A stretch of DNA of 64,000 nt from Euglena gracilis. Taxonomy: Eukaryota > Euglenida > Euglenophyceae > Euglenales. The DNA lies in the NCBI GenBank assembly GCA_039621445.1, contig CP154955.1:57320619-57384618 (forward strand). The letters are read 5' to 3'. The translations under genes were made by a program, and so were the position numbers. The notes under the pieces were generated by a model. It searched no databases. It was not told where the DNA came from and saw only the letters and a list, made by a program, of their open reading frames with translations. Positions 21,501 to 30,110 of this stretch are shown here, in pieces (the stretch's first letter is position 1; the number at the start of each line of letters is the position of its first letter).

Positions 21501-21934
21501 CTCATACGCATAACCCGGTTCATCGTCTCCGCCGTGCGGTGGATCATCACACCCGCATACGGTGGGAGGCGACGAGAGCCTGATGGCTGAGATGGCCGCG
21601 CTTCCGCGGGCATCTGGGTCATCCTGCTACTGCTGCTGGCTTCAGGGTTTCCCTGAGCCGCAGTCCGTGCAGGTGGCTGCGTACCGTATCGGTATGCATA
21701 CTGGTCAGGTTGAGGGTGAGTGGTGGGGTGGTAAGGCGGTCCTCCGCCTGAATCCCTTCCACCGGGCAGCATGATACCGCCCGGGGTCGGTACGGTAAAT
21801 TGTGTGGGTGGTTTGTTGTCAAGTGAAAGGTATCTCCCTGGTTTGGGTATTGGTTGGCAAACAAAAATTCTGCGGAAAGAAAGAATGATAAGAATCAATG
21901 ATAAAAAGAAAAGAAAACAACATGGGTTTCCCAT
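18446..21934 (-). CDS. Element A ORF3: 1,162-residue protein of unknown function
   Basis: Open from ATG 21,934 to 18,446. It is in the same frame as Pol, with only TGA-GAA-CGC between them, so it could be made by readthrough or by a new start. Residues 4-25 are strongly hydrophobic (CCFLFFLSLILIILSF followed by RR), like a signal anchor; I see no second membrane segment. A long Pro/Arg-rich region follows, then an uninterrupted GK repeat near mid-protein plus several GKGGK units, a strongly basic linker. The C-terminal third is an aromatic-rich globular region (MPGFWELWFWLGYPCQNFGI; LECQFCKEQH) with CxxC and H/C pairs, then an acidic Pro-rich tail. An envelope protein would be expected at this place in a retrovirus, but no furin site, fusion peptide or C-terminal anchor is visible. 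Function unknown; only element A shows it in full. Confidence 0.65.
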   Translation of the reverse strand: MGNPCCFLFFLSLILIILSFRRIFVCQPIPKPGRYLSLDNKPPTQFTVPTPGGIMLPGGRDSGGGPPYHPTTHPQPDQYAYRYGTQPPARTAAQGNPEASSSSRMTQMPAEARPSQPSGSRRLPPYAGVMIHRTAETMNRVMRMSANPAPDQLTQALWDDHCRKVLTIANTPPALWCMCAQATMTGLVYYTDPDASGFAADITMRDLGVEVPPQVARQVPPVGTYTAHFRAHSPGLPEEETVEAPVRSEHPRVKESIFRSPERMPRRDYPAQEPVSQYTVSGDYPQEAPSPQDQYVYPPQPHPTIPDPIPRRPVEGNPPPTSDSARSARPREAAAAPRAVPVPPARDEPVNPWTGRPFETEEDRQQYEYAVTIQRQIARRPPVSAGQGYPARAEMTREERQQYDAAVSALTGVPAPSRLSQPARQRDVAVAEAPPARPTSSAAGKRDRGPENLTPQPQRRSPRSENPPAAMHVDAEEEAPPAPDVTAERARRETRPSPVAPVYSNRGDAEQEFARTPSTESVTYPVYTEEDPEYWEYWDPYRAKIEWLSNTKGKGKGKGKGKGKGKGQEKGGKAPSGKGGKPAGPAPGKGGKSAGPPTGKGGKAADLSKTKDYDVNQVFDYLDEIWPKIEENLQQYTRAGNVIHRPPEAVLEVVQDRMYDHCKRAFYSSELHAFEGYPHSNEVVLDRMPGFWELWFWLGYPCQNFGIFTDRNGQSYVNCLGTCPDDETFVAQLKEIFNHMYSVSALGIQWKYYPLPEKLQVQAAVMFTNNLQVFLDSMYGMLFKVLDVDLAYPQRYKLECQFCKEQHIVDFWGFGERGKPPPTAENAGSPLTRRFLLHQCRKPQIGTQDRKVLKQHRQKIFLLQQYWHRAWITYVLEVYIYFLEYMTTDVNIHRKWLPRGYTEEEARPNDQDRRRMNLRPDWYEAEIGLPKHMENQFGNILIWEDFQSFYAADVEKQPRYALPLPAFLEDTGERGMSWDRRMQWEDLCRNNEDEPEPLPGSWVRPSWPPPYPNSDRSESISFFRLSDAQGCYRTGEDPRSAAQLHTEDSPPEAEETEEVVPMAEDEPQPAEPPARETRSPSVVMLDTVAETAQRPGSPTGEMTPVPLSPSSPGTPGGPTPPRENPPETVTHTPEVLRLKLPVPGENPDDRGASGGAHFRGRT

Positions 21935-21943
21935 GCGTTCTCA
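21921..21943 (-). promoter_or_regulatory. Pol stop / ORF3 start with hairpin
   Basis: Sense strand: TTT-TGA-GAACG, then CATGGG-AAA-CCCATG, a perfect 6-bp stem with an AAA loop beginning 5 nt after the TGA. The ORF3 ATG lies inside the stem. Pol and ORF3 are in the same frame. Readthrough, or termination and reinitiation, are both compatible. Confidence 0.55.
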
Positions 21944-24900
21944 AAAACTTGTCATGGAAACATCAATGTTATGTTTTTTATTCCACAGCTTCCAATCTTG
22001 CTGGACATACCCAACAAAACTGGTTGCTGGCTCCCAAGTGTCCTCCTCGGGCCCATACCCTTTCCAGCGGACCTTCCAAAGGTGCATACCTTTGTCGATT
22101 TTGTGATCGATAATTTTATCGACTACAAAGTCGTCCGTCTCAGGTAATCTGGAACGGGGTTTGAAGTGCAAACACGGGATGGGTTTCCCATCCGGTGGCG
22201 ACATGTATGGCTTGAAGTCGTCCATATGAACGTCCTCAACACCATTCGGTAATGCAACCTTGTAACGCCCGCTGGTACCTAGTCTTTCTAGGATTTCACA
22301 GGGGCCGAGCCAGAGGGGGTCCAGCTTGGAAGACTGCATGCGAGTACGGCTATTCCGTACCCACACGCGGTCACCGGGACTGTAAACAGGTGACTTGAAA
22401 TTCTGCAAAAACGATTTCCGTTTTGCTGCATGAATCTCAGTCACGCGTTTCTGGACTGCAGAACGTAGATTTTCTACTTCCGCAAACCAGGTCTCGCAAC
22501 TGACACTCGTTCGGGCGGGTCTCTCCGAAGGGACATCCCCTATGGCCGGAGGGTCCCGTCCGAAAACTAATTTATAGGGGGAGTGAGGTAAAACCAACCC
22601 TGGTAGGGTATTGATATAAAACAAAGACCATGGTAGAACTGATATCCAGTTGCTGCGCGAGTCAGCCAGTGAAAGGCGAAGCATATTCACGACGGATTTC
22701 ACGGCTGCCTCGGCTCTACCATTGCCTTTGGGTCGGTATATAATGGAAAAATGTTGCTCGATTCCGAGTAAACCGCACAAAGTGGTGAAAAACCTTGAAG
22801 AAATCAAATGGTCTTGATCACTCACAATTTCATTCGGTAAACCCATCAAGCAAATGCATTTCTCCAAAAATATAGCTGCCAAACTTTGGGCAGTCAACCC
22901 TGACTTCTGGCATGGAATGGCTACAATGTACCCACTCAGCCTGCAGACGACAACAAAAACGTAATCGTAAATTTTGTCGTCTGTTCCTTTGCACGGTTCC
23001 AATTCCAGAAAATCCATGCAGAGGGATGTAAAAATGTCAGGGGGTACGGGGAAAAAGTCCATCGTACCAGGGGGGGTACCTCTGCGGGGTTTTACCGCTT
23101 GACAAACTTGACACCGTTGCGCTATTCGCAAACAGCGTGAGTAGAGCTCTTTTTCGCTCAGGGTTGTACAGTACCTGCGGCCCACCAACGAGAGAAGTTT
23201 GGGGGCCCCAGGGTGACCATGGTTGTGATAACACAAAATCACATCATCAACCAGGTCCTGGGGGATACAATATTTGTAACCCGATTCATTGCGAAAAACC
23301 AACCGTAAAGGTGAAAGAGTGTAATTATCCAGCACTTCGCCATTACGAAGTCTGGTGACAATGGTGTCATACACCGGATCACGACTATAATCCCATTCGC
23401 GAAAGAACAGTGGGGAAGGGGACTCCGTGCGCGTAATACGCCGGGGCCCGGACGTGCTTCCACGTCGGCGCCTTCCTCGCACTGGTGCGACCAGGAATAG
23501 TTGTGAAACGGGAAAAGAATCCAAAAGATTATCCGCAGCGTCGTTTCGACGTGCGTAGTCGTCAGCTTCCTGACTTCCATGAAAAGTCGCGTCTCCCTCA
23601 TCCGGGTTCCCAGGGTAATACCAAGGGGCCCGACTGAGCGGATCCGCTACTTTTTGTGTGTGACCAGGGGTATAGATAACCACAAGGTTGAATTGACTCA
23701 AGAACTCATGCCATCTGCATCGCCTTCCGACCGATGACATGGCCTTGTTCAAATCCTCGGTGTACCAGTGTTGGAGACTCTCATGGTCGGTCTTGACGAG
23801 GATCTGGACGAGGCTGCTGGCTACCCAGCTTCGGAATTTCTGGAGTATAAGCACGATTGCGTAGGTTTCCTTCTCGCGTATACTCCATTTGACTTGACCT
23901 TTTCCATCGTCGCCCTGTAACTTTCTGCTGAAGAAAGCCACAGGTCGGAGCTCATTCGCCGCATTATGCTGGCTAAGAACTCCGCCAACAGCGTAATCGC
24001 TGCTGTCGACTTCCAACACGTATGGTTTGTACGGGTCCGCGATTTCGAGGACAACATTCTCCAAAAGCAAAACCTTGATTTTCTCAAGGGCCTCGCGCAT
24101 TTGGTCATCCCAAATGACTTTGGTGTTGTCAACAGCCCGGTTTTTGAGCTGTTTGGTGAGGGGCACCGCGATTTTCGCGAAGTCCCTCATATAAATCGCG
24201 TAGTATTGGGCTAATCCCAAAAATCCTTTGAGGTGAGTAATCGTTTTGATTACCTCAGGGGTCCATTTCTTAATGGCTTCGAGTTTACTCGGAGCGGCTT
24301 TCCGCTGTCCATTGCTGAGGATGTGACCGCAAAATTTTATGAGAATCCGAAACAAATGCATTTTCGCGCCTTTCGCGAAAAGCACATGTTTTTGAAAAGC
24401 GGTTAATACCGCACAAACATGGTGGAAGTGTGTGACGAGGATATTTTCGGTCGATTTTGCGGATGGTGGTGGTGTTCCCACCAGCACATCATCAATGTAC
24501 ACAATGGCAAACGGTAAATCGCGTAGAACCCATTGTATCATGCGCTGAAACATGGCTGGGCCATTCTTAACACCCATGGGGAGTACCGTCCATTGGTACA
24601 CACCCTTGGATGTCACGAATGCCGTGTATGGTTGGGAGTCAGGGTGTAAGTGCATTTGGTGAAAACCGTCCTCCAGATCGAAAATTGACCACAACCGGTT
24701 TTCCGATTGTTTGGTGATCAAATCCTCGATCAGGGGGAGCGGGAAGGGATCATCCCTTGTTTGGGAGTTCAGGTACCGGTAATCCAGCACCAGCCTCCAT
24801 TTCTTCTGACCTGAGGGGTCTGGGGGTTTAGGAACAACAAATGCCTGGGATGTCCACTCGCTTTTCGAGGGTACTATCCACTTGCGCTGAATAAGCTTCT

Positions 24901-26995
24901 CAATCATTTCATTGAGAGCTTGTTCGCGTTCTCCCGAACAACGAAAAAATTTCCGGTGCATTGGCTTTGCTCCATCCTTAAGCTCGATCTTACAAACACC
25001 GAACGGACCGCGTATCGCGGGGTCGATGTCGCACGCGTATACTGGATTTTCCAGCACACCGTGGAATTCGCGGGTAATCCGCGAACAGAATTCGGCTGAC
25101 TTAGGATGCTGACCTGCACTCTCGATGACTGCGGAAACCGCCAGGGTATCCCTGGGGCTACCGAGCTTCCTCGGCACCGCAAATTCGGACATTCCGAATG
25201 CATCGAAGAAACATACGCGAAAAATGATTTCTTGCAAGGGTGGTAATATTTTACCACAAAAATCCTCAAAAATCGGTACATTAGTGGGTAAATCCCACCA
25301 ATGAAAACATACATACGATAGTTGGGTGAACCATTCCGCTTCCGGAATGATGGGTATGAGAATAACTCCACGGGCTTCATCCCGCAGAATTTTCTCAACC
25401 GCACATTCGATAAGTTTTGGGGGAGGGTGCATCCATAACACCGTATCACCCCAAAATTTATCAAATGCGTTGGAGTGTTGTGACCAATGACGTGGCAAAC
25501 GGGCATGTGCATTGGATGAGAAGGCATCGATTTCCAATGCCAAATCAAAAGAATCAGCCAATGTCGCGATTTTGGAAAACCATCGTTCCAAAATGCGATA
25601 TTGACCAAAATTGAAAGCATTCCATACGCGTTTCGCGTATTCATGCACCCGATTTTCGGGTTGAAGGGTAGAAACACAATGAATGGATCCACAAACATGC
25701 GGGTTGTCTTCCACTACCACAAGGGTTAATCCCAAGGGAGTTTGGACAGGTTGGGGGTTTCCCCATTCCGCATCAAATTCGTAACAAGTGTGATCGCGAT
25801 TGTAATTAGGAATCGCGCTTTTCGCGTTTCCGAAACACGAGGCTAATCCGCGTTGTTGGAGTACTCGGTGTACCTCCGCGCATTGCGGGCTACAACCAAG
25901 TGTATCCTGGGGGGTGGATTCCGTTTTCGGAATTGCGATTAGTGTCGGATTTTGAACTAAACATCCACAATCGAAATCCGATTGGGTGGAAATTCTCCTG
26001 CAGTGCACACATTGGAAGGAAGTGTGATGGTGTGACGGGTGTGCGTGAAAGTGGGTGTCGATGGCATTAGCCGGTGAGTCTTGTACAGGTGTGCCTGGAT
26101 TCGGCACAACTGGTAGGAAACGGAGTGGTGGTGTAGCTGGGCGACTACTCGACACCGATATATCTTCAGGCCTTTGGGCTTTCGTCTTGTAACCCAGTGG
26201 AACGGCGGGGGTACCGCTACTCGCTTGCCCTGCCTCATGTGGAACGCTTGTTGGTGTGTCGTTGGGCAGGGGGGAGGCTTTCTCCGTACCCCGGGTGTGG
26301 AAAACGGTTGTTGGTGTGGTGGATAACGGTGTTGCCATTGTGGGTAACGGTGTGGGCAAAGCGGTGGTCATCATAGTGGATGACAACGGTGATGGTGGTT
26401 TGGGTGTCAATGAAGTGGTGGGTGCTGTGCGCAAACCGTGGGAGTGGCAATCCACAACCAATCGGTACTGGCGTAAAAATGGGTATCCCAAAATTACGTC
26501 AGACCCGTGAATTCCGGACTCGTAACCCCAAATATTGGTGAAATGTTGTAATTGTGGGGGTTGTGAGTGATGCTTCGGAATGATGGGCAAGAGTATCTCG
26601 AGCACACATCCCAAATCACCACCACACATGGGGGTGTTATCCGCGGTTGTAATTTTGATCGGTTTCTTGGCGCTTACCAAGAGCGGGGTCGGTATCAACC
26701 CCAACCGAAAGAGCAGTGCAATGCGACAACCAGTGTCAATGAGAATTTTGACTTTGGTGGAGAAATTTTGAATGCGGATTTCCGCTTGGACGAGTAATTC
26801 CATTGGTGGTACGCAAAGTGAAGGGTCTGGCGGAAATACGTTTGCATGCCAGCTCTCCCATGAACCCTTTCCCACTTTGCTCAGCATTCCGAGCGGAAAT
26901 GTGGAGTGGGGGGTAGGGGACCCGAAATAATTCCGGGTACTGACCATGAAGGCGGATGGGCAGGGGGGGTAAGGTTGATCAGGTCTTACCTCCAT
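21941..26995 (-). CDS. pol: Element A Pol: protease, RT, RNase H, integrase, chromodomain
   Basis: 1,684 residues from ATG 26,995; the frame is open back to the Gag TAG at 27,043. Protease: ILIDTGC (DTG at 87-89, followed by Cys where Ala is usual) and VILGYPF (168-173). A Cys cluster lies at 329-372. Residues 487-560 (EIDAFSSNAHARLP ... PPPKLIECAVEKILRDEA) resemble a module I associate with the end of DIRS-type RNase H, here placed before the RT. RT: FDLEDGFHQMHLHPDSQ and YIDD at 833-836. RNase H: VLEVDSS near 993. Integrase: H1257, H1261, C1295, C1298 zinc finger, then D1328, D1393 and E1429 with 35 residues between the last two. GPY/F-like region 1545-1600; chromodomain 1622-1665 (KVRWKGYGPEEDTWEP), which places it among chromoviruses. 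All catalytic residues I can check are present. Confidence 0.93.
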   Translation of the reverse strand: MEVRPDQPYPPCPSAFMVSTRNYFGSPTPHSTFPLGMLSKVGKGSWESWHANVFPPDPSLCVPPMELLVQAEIRIQNFSTKVKILIDTGCRIALLFRLGLIPTPLLVSAKKPIKITTADNTPMCGGDLGCVLEILLPIIPKHHSQPPQLQHFTNIWGYESGIHGSDVILGYPFLRQYRLVVDCHSHGLRTAPTTSLTPKPPSPLSSTMMTTALPTPLPTMATPLSTTPTTVFHTRGTEKASPLPNDTPTSVPHEAGQASSGTPAVPLGYKTKAQRPEDISVSSSRPATPPLRFLPVVPNPGTPVQDSPANAIDTHFHAHPSHHHTSFQCVHCRRISTQSDFDCGCLVQNPTLIAIPKTESTPQDTLGCSPQCAEVHRVLQQRGLASCFGNAKSAIPNYNRDHTCYEFDAEWGNPQPVQTPLGLTLVVVEDNPHVCGSIHCVSTLQPENRVHEYAKRVWNAFNFGQYRILERWFSKIATLADSFDLALEIDAFSSNAHARLPRHWSQHSNAFDKFWGDTVLWMHPPPKLIECAVEKILRDEARGVILIPIIPEAEWFTQLSYVCFHWWDLPTNVPIFEDFCGKILPPLQEIIFRVCFFDAFGMSEFAVPRKLGSPRDTLAVSAVIESAGQHPKSAEFCSRITREFHGVLENPVYACDIDPAIRGPFGVCKIELKDGAKPMHRKFFRCSGEREQALNEMIEKLIQRKWIVPSKSEWTSQAFVVPKPPDPSGQKKWRLVLDYRYLNSQTRDDPFPLPLIEDLITKQSENRLWSIFDLEDGFHQMHLHPDSQPYTAFVTSKGVYQWTVLPMGVKNGPAMFQRMIQWVLRDLPFAIVYIDDVLVGTPPPSAKSTENILVTHFHHVCAVLTAFQKHVLFAKGAKMHLFRILIKFCGHILSNGQRKAAPSKLEAIKKWTPEVIKTITHLKGFLGLAQYYAIYMRDFAKIAVPLTKQLKNRAVDNTKVIWDDQMREALEKIKVLLLENVVLEIADPYKPYVLEVDSSDYAVGGVLSQHNAANELRPVAFFSRKLQGDDGKGQVKWSIREKETYAIVLILQKFRSWVASSLVQILVKTDHESLQHWYTEDLNKAMSSVGRRCRWHEFLSQFNLVVIYTPGHTQKVADPLSRAPWYYPGNPDEGDATFHGSQEADDYARRNDAADNLLDSFPVSQLFLVAPVRGRRRRGSTSGPRRITRTESPSPLFFREWDYSRDPVYDTIVTRLRNGEVLDNYTLSPLRLVFRNESGYKYCIPQDLVDDVILCYHNHGHPGAPKLLSLVGRRYCTTLSEKELYSRCLRIAQRCQVCQAVKPRRGTPPGTMDFFPVPPDIFTSLCMDFLELEPCKGTDDKIYDYVFVVVCRLSGYIVAIPCQKSGLTAQSLAAIFLEKCICLMGLPNEIVSDQDHLISSRFFTTLCGLLGIEQHFSIIYRPKGNGRAEAAVKSVVNMLRLSLADSRSNWISVLPWSLFYINTLPGLVLPHSPYKLVFGRDPPAIGDVPSERPARTSVSCETWFAEVENLRSAVQKRVTEIHAAKRKSFLQNFKSPVYSPGDRVWVRNSRTRMQSSKLDPLWLGPCEILERLGTSGRYKVALPNGVEDVHMDDFKPYMSPPDGKPIPCLHFKPRSRLPETDDFVVDKIIDHKIDKGMHLWKVRWKGYGPEEDTWEPATSFVGYVQQDWKLWNKKHNIDVSMTSF

Positions 26996-27003
26996 CTGTT
27001 CAT

Positions 27004-27043
27004 CAGCCCAGAGGTCCGTGCCCTCGGACCTCGGGCTCCCCTA
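27004..27043 (-). promoter_or_regulatory. Gag TAG stop codon with downstream stem-loop (readthrough signal candidate)
   Basis: The Gag frame stops at TAG (27,043-27,041) and Pol continues in the same frame. Eight nt after the TAG begins a perfect 7-bp stem, GAGGTCC paired with GGACCTC across an 8-nt loop (27,032-27,011). The stem can be extended by AGCCC with GGGCT past a 1-nt bulge. Murine leukaemia virus uses an in-frame UAG with an 8-nt spacer and a structured element for Gag-Pol readthrough; the geometry here is similar. Confidence 0.65.
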
Positions 27044-29060
27044 CTCCAAGTCCGAACCGGCCGCATAGCCGGCAACGGACTTTTTGGTGGAATAGATGGA
27101 ATTCAATGAGCGCACCGCCATTCGGGCCTCATTAAATTCCCCGTCCGAGGTCTCATCCCCCTCCCTGCCCGAAGCCGGGGTGTCCTCCTCCAAACAAGAT
27201 ATCTTGAAACCGACCTTTTGCCGGTTGGAGGAGTAACCACGGTCATCGCGGCGCTTACCGCGATTTCCGTAGCCGGGCCGGGGGGAACGAGATCTGGGAC
27301 ATTTGGATGCGTGGTGATCTTTGGAACCACAAAGTGAACAACGGGATTTGTGGCGGGATTCCGCATAACGAGGAGAACGGTATTCCGTTTTTCCGTCAAA
27401 CCGTCGTGGTGAACGGGTTTCCCGTCGACCATGACCGGTGTATCGGGACTTCCCCGTTGACTCGCGTGAAGAGGATGATCCACTTCGCGAACGAGATCGT
27501 GAAGAATCGCGGTTGAAATCCCGTTTTCGGGCAGGGGGGCCAGGTGACCGACCGCGAGAAGGACGGGTTTCCCGACCATCACGCGATGGTGACTTGGGCC
27601 TACTACCGCTAAAGCGGTTCTCCGAAGAACGTGAAACTCCCGATTGACGTGATAACGCCGAGGAACCCGATCCCCGTGAGGAGGTCGAGCCCCATTGGCT
27701 TCCAATACGCTTTCGCGCATCGGGATTCGGGCATTCCCGAGACATGTGACCAGATTTGTTGCACAAAAAGCACAGTTTATCCGTGCCCTGGTCCGAAGAA
27801 CGCTGATTCCGCGTTTTCGGTCCCGTGGTGGGTGATCTTGGTGACATGGGTGATTTTTGCAACGCATTAACCGCACCCGCAGGGATTCCCGCGGTGGGAT
27901 GCGTTTGGAAAGCGGACTGTATTTGTCCCAAAACTTGTGTGAGCTTGAGTTGCTTTGACACATAATTCCAACGTTGGGCAAGAGTCATCTCATGCCCTGC
28001 CAACTCCTCGCGATGGATATCCTTCACGAGGGATGGTGTGAAATGCAACAAAACCGCATCGAATTGTTCGCGCATTTGCTTCTCGCTAAGTTCATCAACT
28101 TCGGAAGCAAGTGCTAACCATTTGGCATACCAAAGGTCAATGGATTTCCATTTGCGATCCGATGGCGCGCTTTGTCGCCACTTCTTCTCCAGGGTAATCC
28201 TGGTGACCAAACTTGAGTTGGTTGAAGCGTATTGCTCAACCAGGTCATCGAATGATACGCCATTACGTATCACCAAATTGCGTGCGCGTTCTCGCTCCTC
28301 CCTCGGTAGGCAATCGATGAATTCCATCTTGACTACCTCGGGATTCGGGTCTTGGGTGGGTCCCTTTAGTGCCCAATAGTACTCCCAGTCCCGAAAAAAT
28401 TGTCTCCATGTGGTTGGATCCCCGTCCCATTGGGGCTTCACCTTGTTCGCGATTGCGATGGTGCCCTTGAAGTCTCTCTGAGTAACCCGCTGACCCTCGG
28501 TGGTATTCCAGGGGTTTGGGTCAGGGTAATTCTTAACACCAAACGCGTTTCGCGGATTTTCCGCTCCATGTGTAACCCGTGCAGGATTTCCCGCACCAAG
28601 TGTAAGGTTGGCAGGATTTTCCTGCGGGAATTGCGAAAAATGTGGTGACAATCTCTCAGTGGGGTGGGTTTCCCGCCGAAAACCTGATGGGTGGTCTGGA
28701 ATTCCAGAACCCTTCGGTTGTTGGTATGATCGCGATTGCGACACATGACCAATACCAGGTGTGGGGTGTTGGCTCATTCCTCGTACAAGGTTGGAATGTT
28801 GAATTTCTTGGTGGAGACTCGAATTTTCGAGTGGGGGGTCAATTTCCTCATCGGAAATGTCGTGCGAAGAGTGAGTTTGTGGTGTGGGCAAATGCAAAGG
28901 TGGTACAATTCGCGTTTTCGCGGGTGGTTGTACCAAATTCGCGGTGGATGTAGGGATTCCTACTCCAGAAATGGTAATTTGAGAACGCGATTCCGGGACA
29001 TTTGGAATACCAACCGCAGCGCTTACCGCGGTGGATGGTGGCCACAACCGGTATCGGAGT
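27041..29060 (-). CDS. gag: Element A Gag: capsid and nucleocapsid part
   Basis: Frame ending in TAG 27,041; open from about 29,281, but protein-like similarity to element B begins near 29,050. The capsid-like retrotransposon Gag domain lies at 28,460-27,900 (PQWDGDPTTWRQFFRDWEYY; IDLWYAKWLALASEVDEL). Two zinc knuckles follow: CFLCNKSGHMSREC and CSLCGSKDHHASKC, both C-x2-C-x4-H-x4-C, separated by an Arg/Ser-rich stretch (RSRSRSGSSSSRES). The knuckles bind element RNA; the capsid region assembles particles. The link to the coiled-coil part (28,848-30,110) needs a frame change near 29,000 that element B does not need, so this copy carries an indel there. The tail is in frame with Pol across the TAG. 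Confidence 0.85.
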
Positions 29061-30110
29061 GGACATTTTATCCAAACTCGCGGACAAGTCATGCACCGTT
29101 TCTTCCAAATGTTCCACCAACTGGAGTTGGCCGCAAATACGGTCAACCTCAGTCTCCAAATGCCTAATGCGTTTGCGGTAACGGGAAAAATCTTCCAAGT
29201 GTGGCAACTTTTCAGAAACCAAGTGTAATTCTTGGGCAAGATTTCCTTGGGACTCCTCCACATTCCGGAGTTGACCCGCAAGCGCTTTTACCGCATTTGA
29301 GACGGTTTGCAATTGGTGGAGTGACTTGGTGGGGGTTTCCACGGTGGTGCGCGAATTTTCCGCGGTTGGCTTTTCCAACAACGCAGAAATTCGTCCATCC
29401 AACCGAGAAACCTCATCTTGCATGGATCGGGCATTCCGATTCACGCTTTCCTCAATTTGGAGCAAACTTGTACAAAATGCTTGCAAGGTTTCCTTGTTGT
29501 CACCAAGCACTTTGTCATAAAAGGAGCGAAATTCCGGTGACTCGGATATCCGAGCACGCGAAATGGGGGGTAGTGAGCGGATTTCCGTCACTGTGGTGGA
29601 CAACAAGGTGCAACGGGTTTGTAATTCCCCAATAGCGGCTTGAATACCACTAATGTCGGGAATTCGCTTGGAAAGTGCAGAAACATGCTCCTGCAAACCG
29701 ACAACGGTGGCATTAATACCGCCAATGTCCGTTTGCATTTGTTGTTGCGTAAAATCCAACCGTTGTGCGCAATCCGCGATTTTCGCGTTCAAGGTGGTTA
29801 ATCCATCCTGATTTGCGGCACAATGGCAGGATTTTTGCTCCAAGTGTGAAATTCGTTCCTCCAAAAGCTGGATTTGCGTACGGGGAACAAAATTTTCTTG
29901 CACTTTCGCCTGAAATTGCTTCAAGTGCTCGATTTCCGAGCCAAGATGCAAAATCCGTTGTTGGGCTTCTTGGAAAGAAGTGGTAAGTGCGGCAAAATGC
30001 TCAACCGCGACAAAGTTACCGATTTCCGGCATTTTGGGGGTGGCATTTTGCGCTTGTAACTGCTGCTGCAACTGCAGTAACATGGTTTGAACAGGATTCC
30101 AATTGGGCAA
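28980..30110 (-). CDS. gag: Element A Gag: long coiled-coil region
   Basis: Open in the +1 frame relative to ORF0. Heptad-rich throughout (for example NFVPRTQIQLLEERISHLEQ; SRYRKRIRHLETEVDRICGQ). It is collinear with residues of element B Gag, where the same RYRKRIRHL and LEERLSRLEQKSCHCG phrases occur. The first ATG lies about 27 nt inside the frame, so initiation may depend on ORF0 translation with a +1 shift, or on reinitiation in the overlap 30,016-30,110. Several hundred residues of coiled coil before the capsid domain are unusual for a gypsy Gag and may drive oligomerisation. Confidence 0.7.

Noticed and set aside
18446-21934. ORF3 as a retroviral envelope gene
   Set aside because: Position and N-terminal hydrophobic stretch fit, but no cleavage site, fusion peptide, glycoprotein-like Cys pattern or C-terminal anchor is visible.
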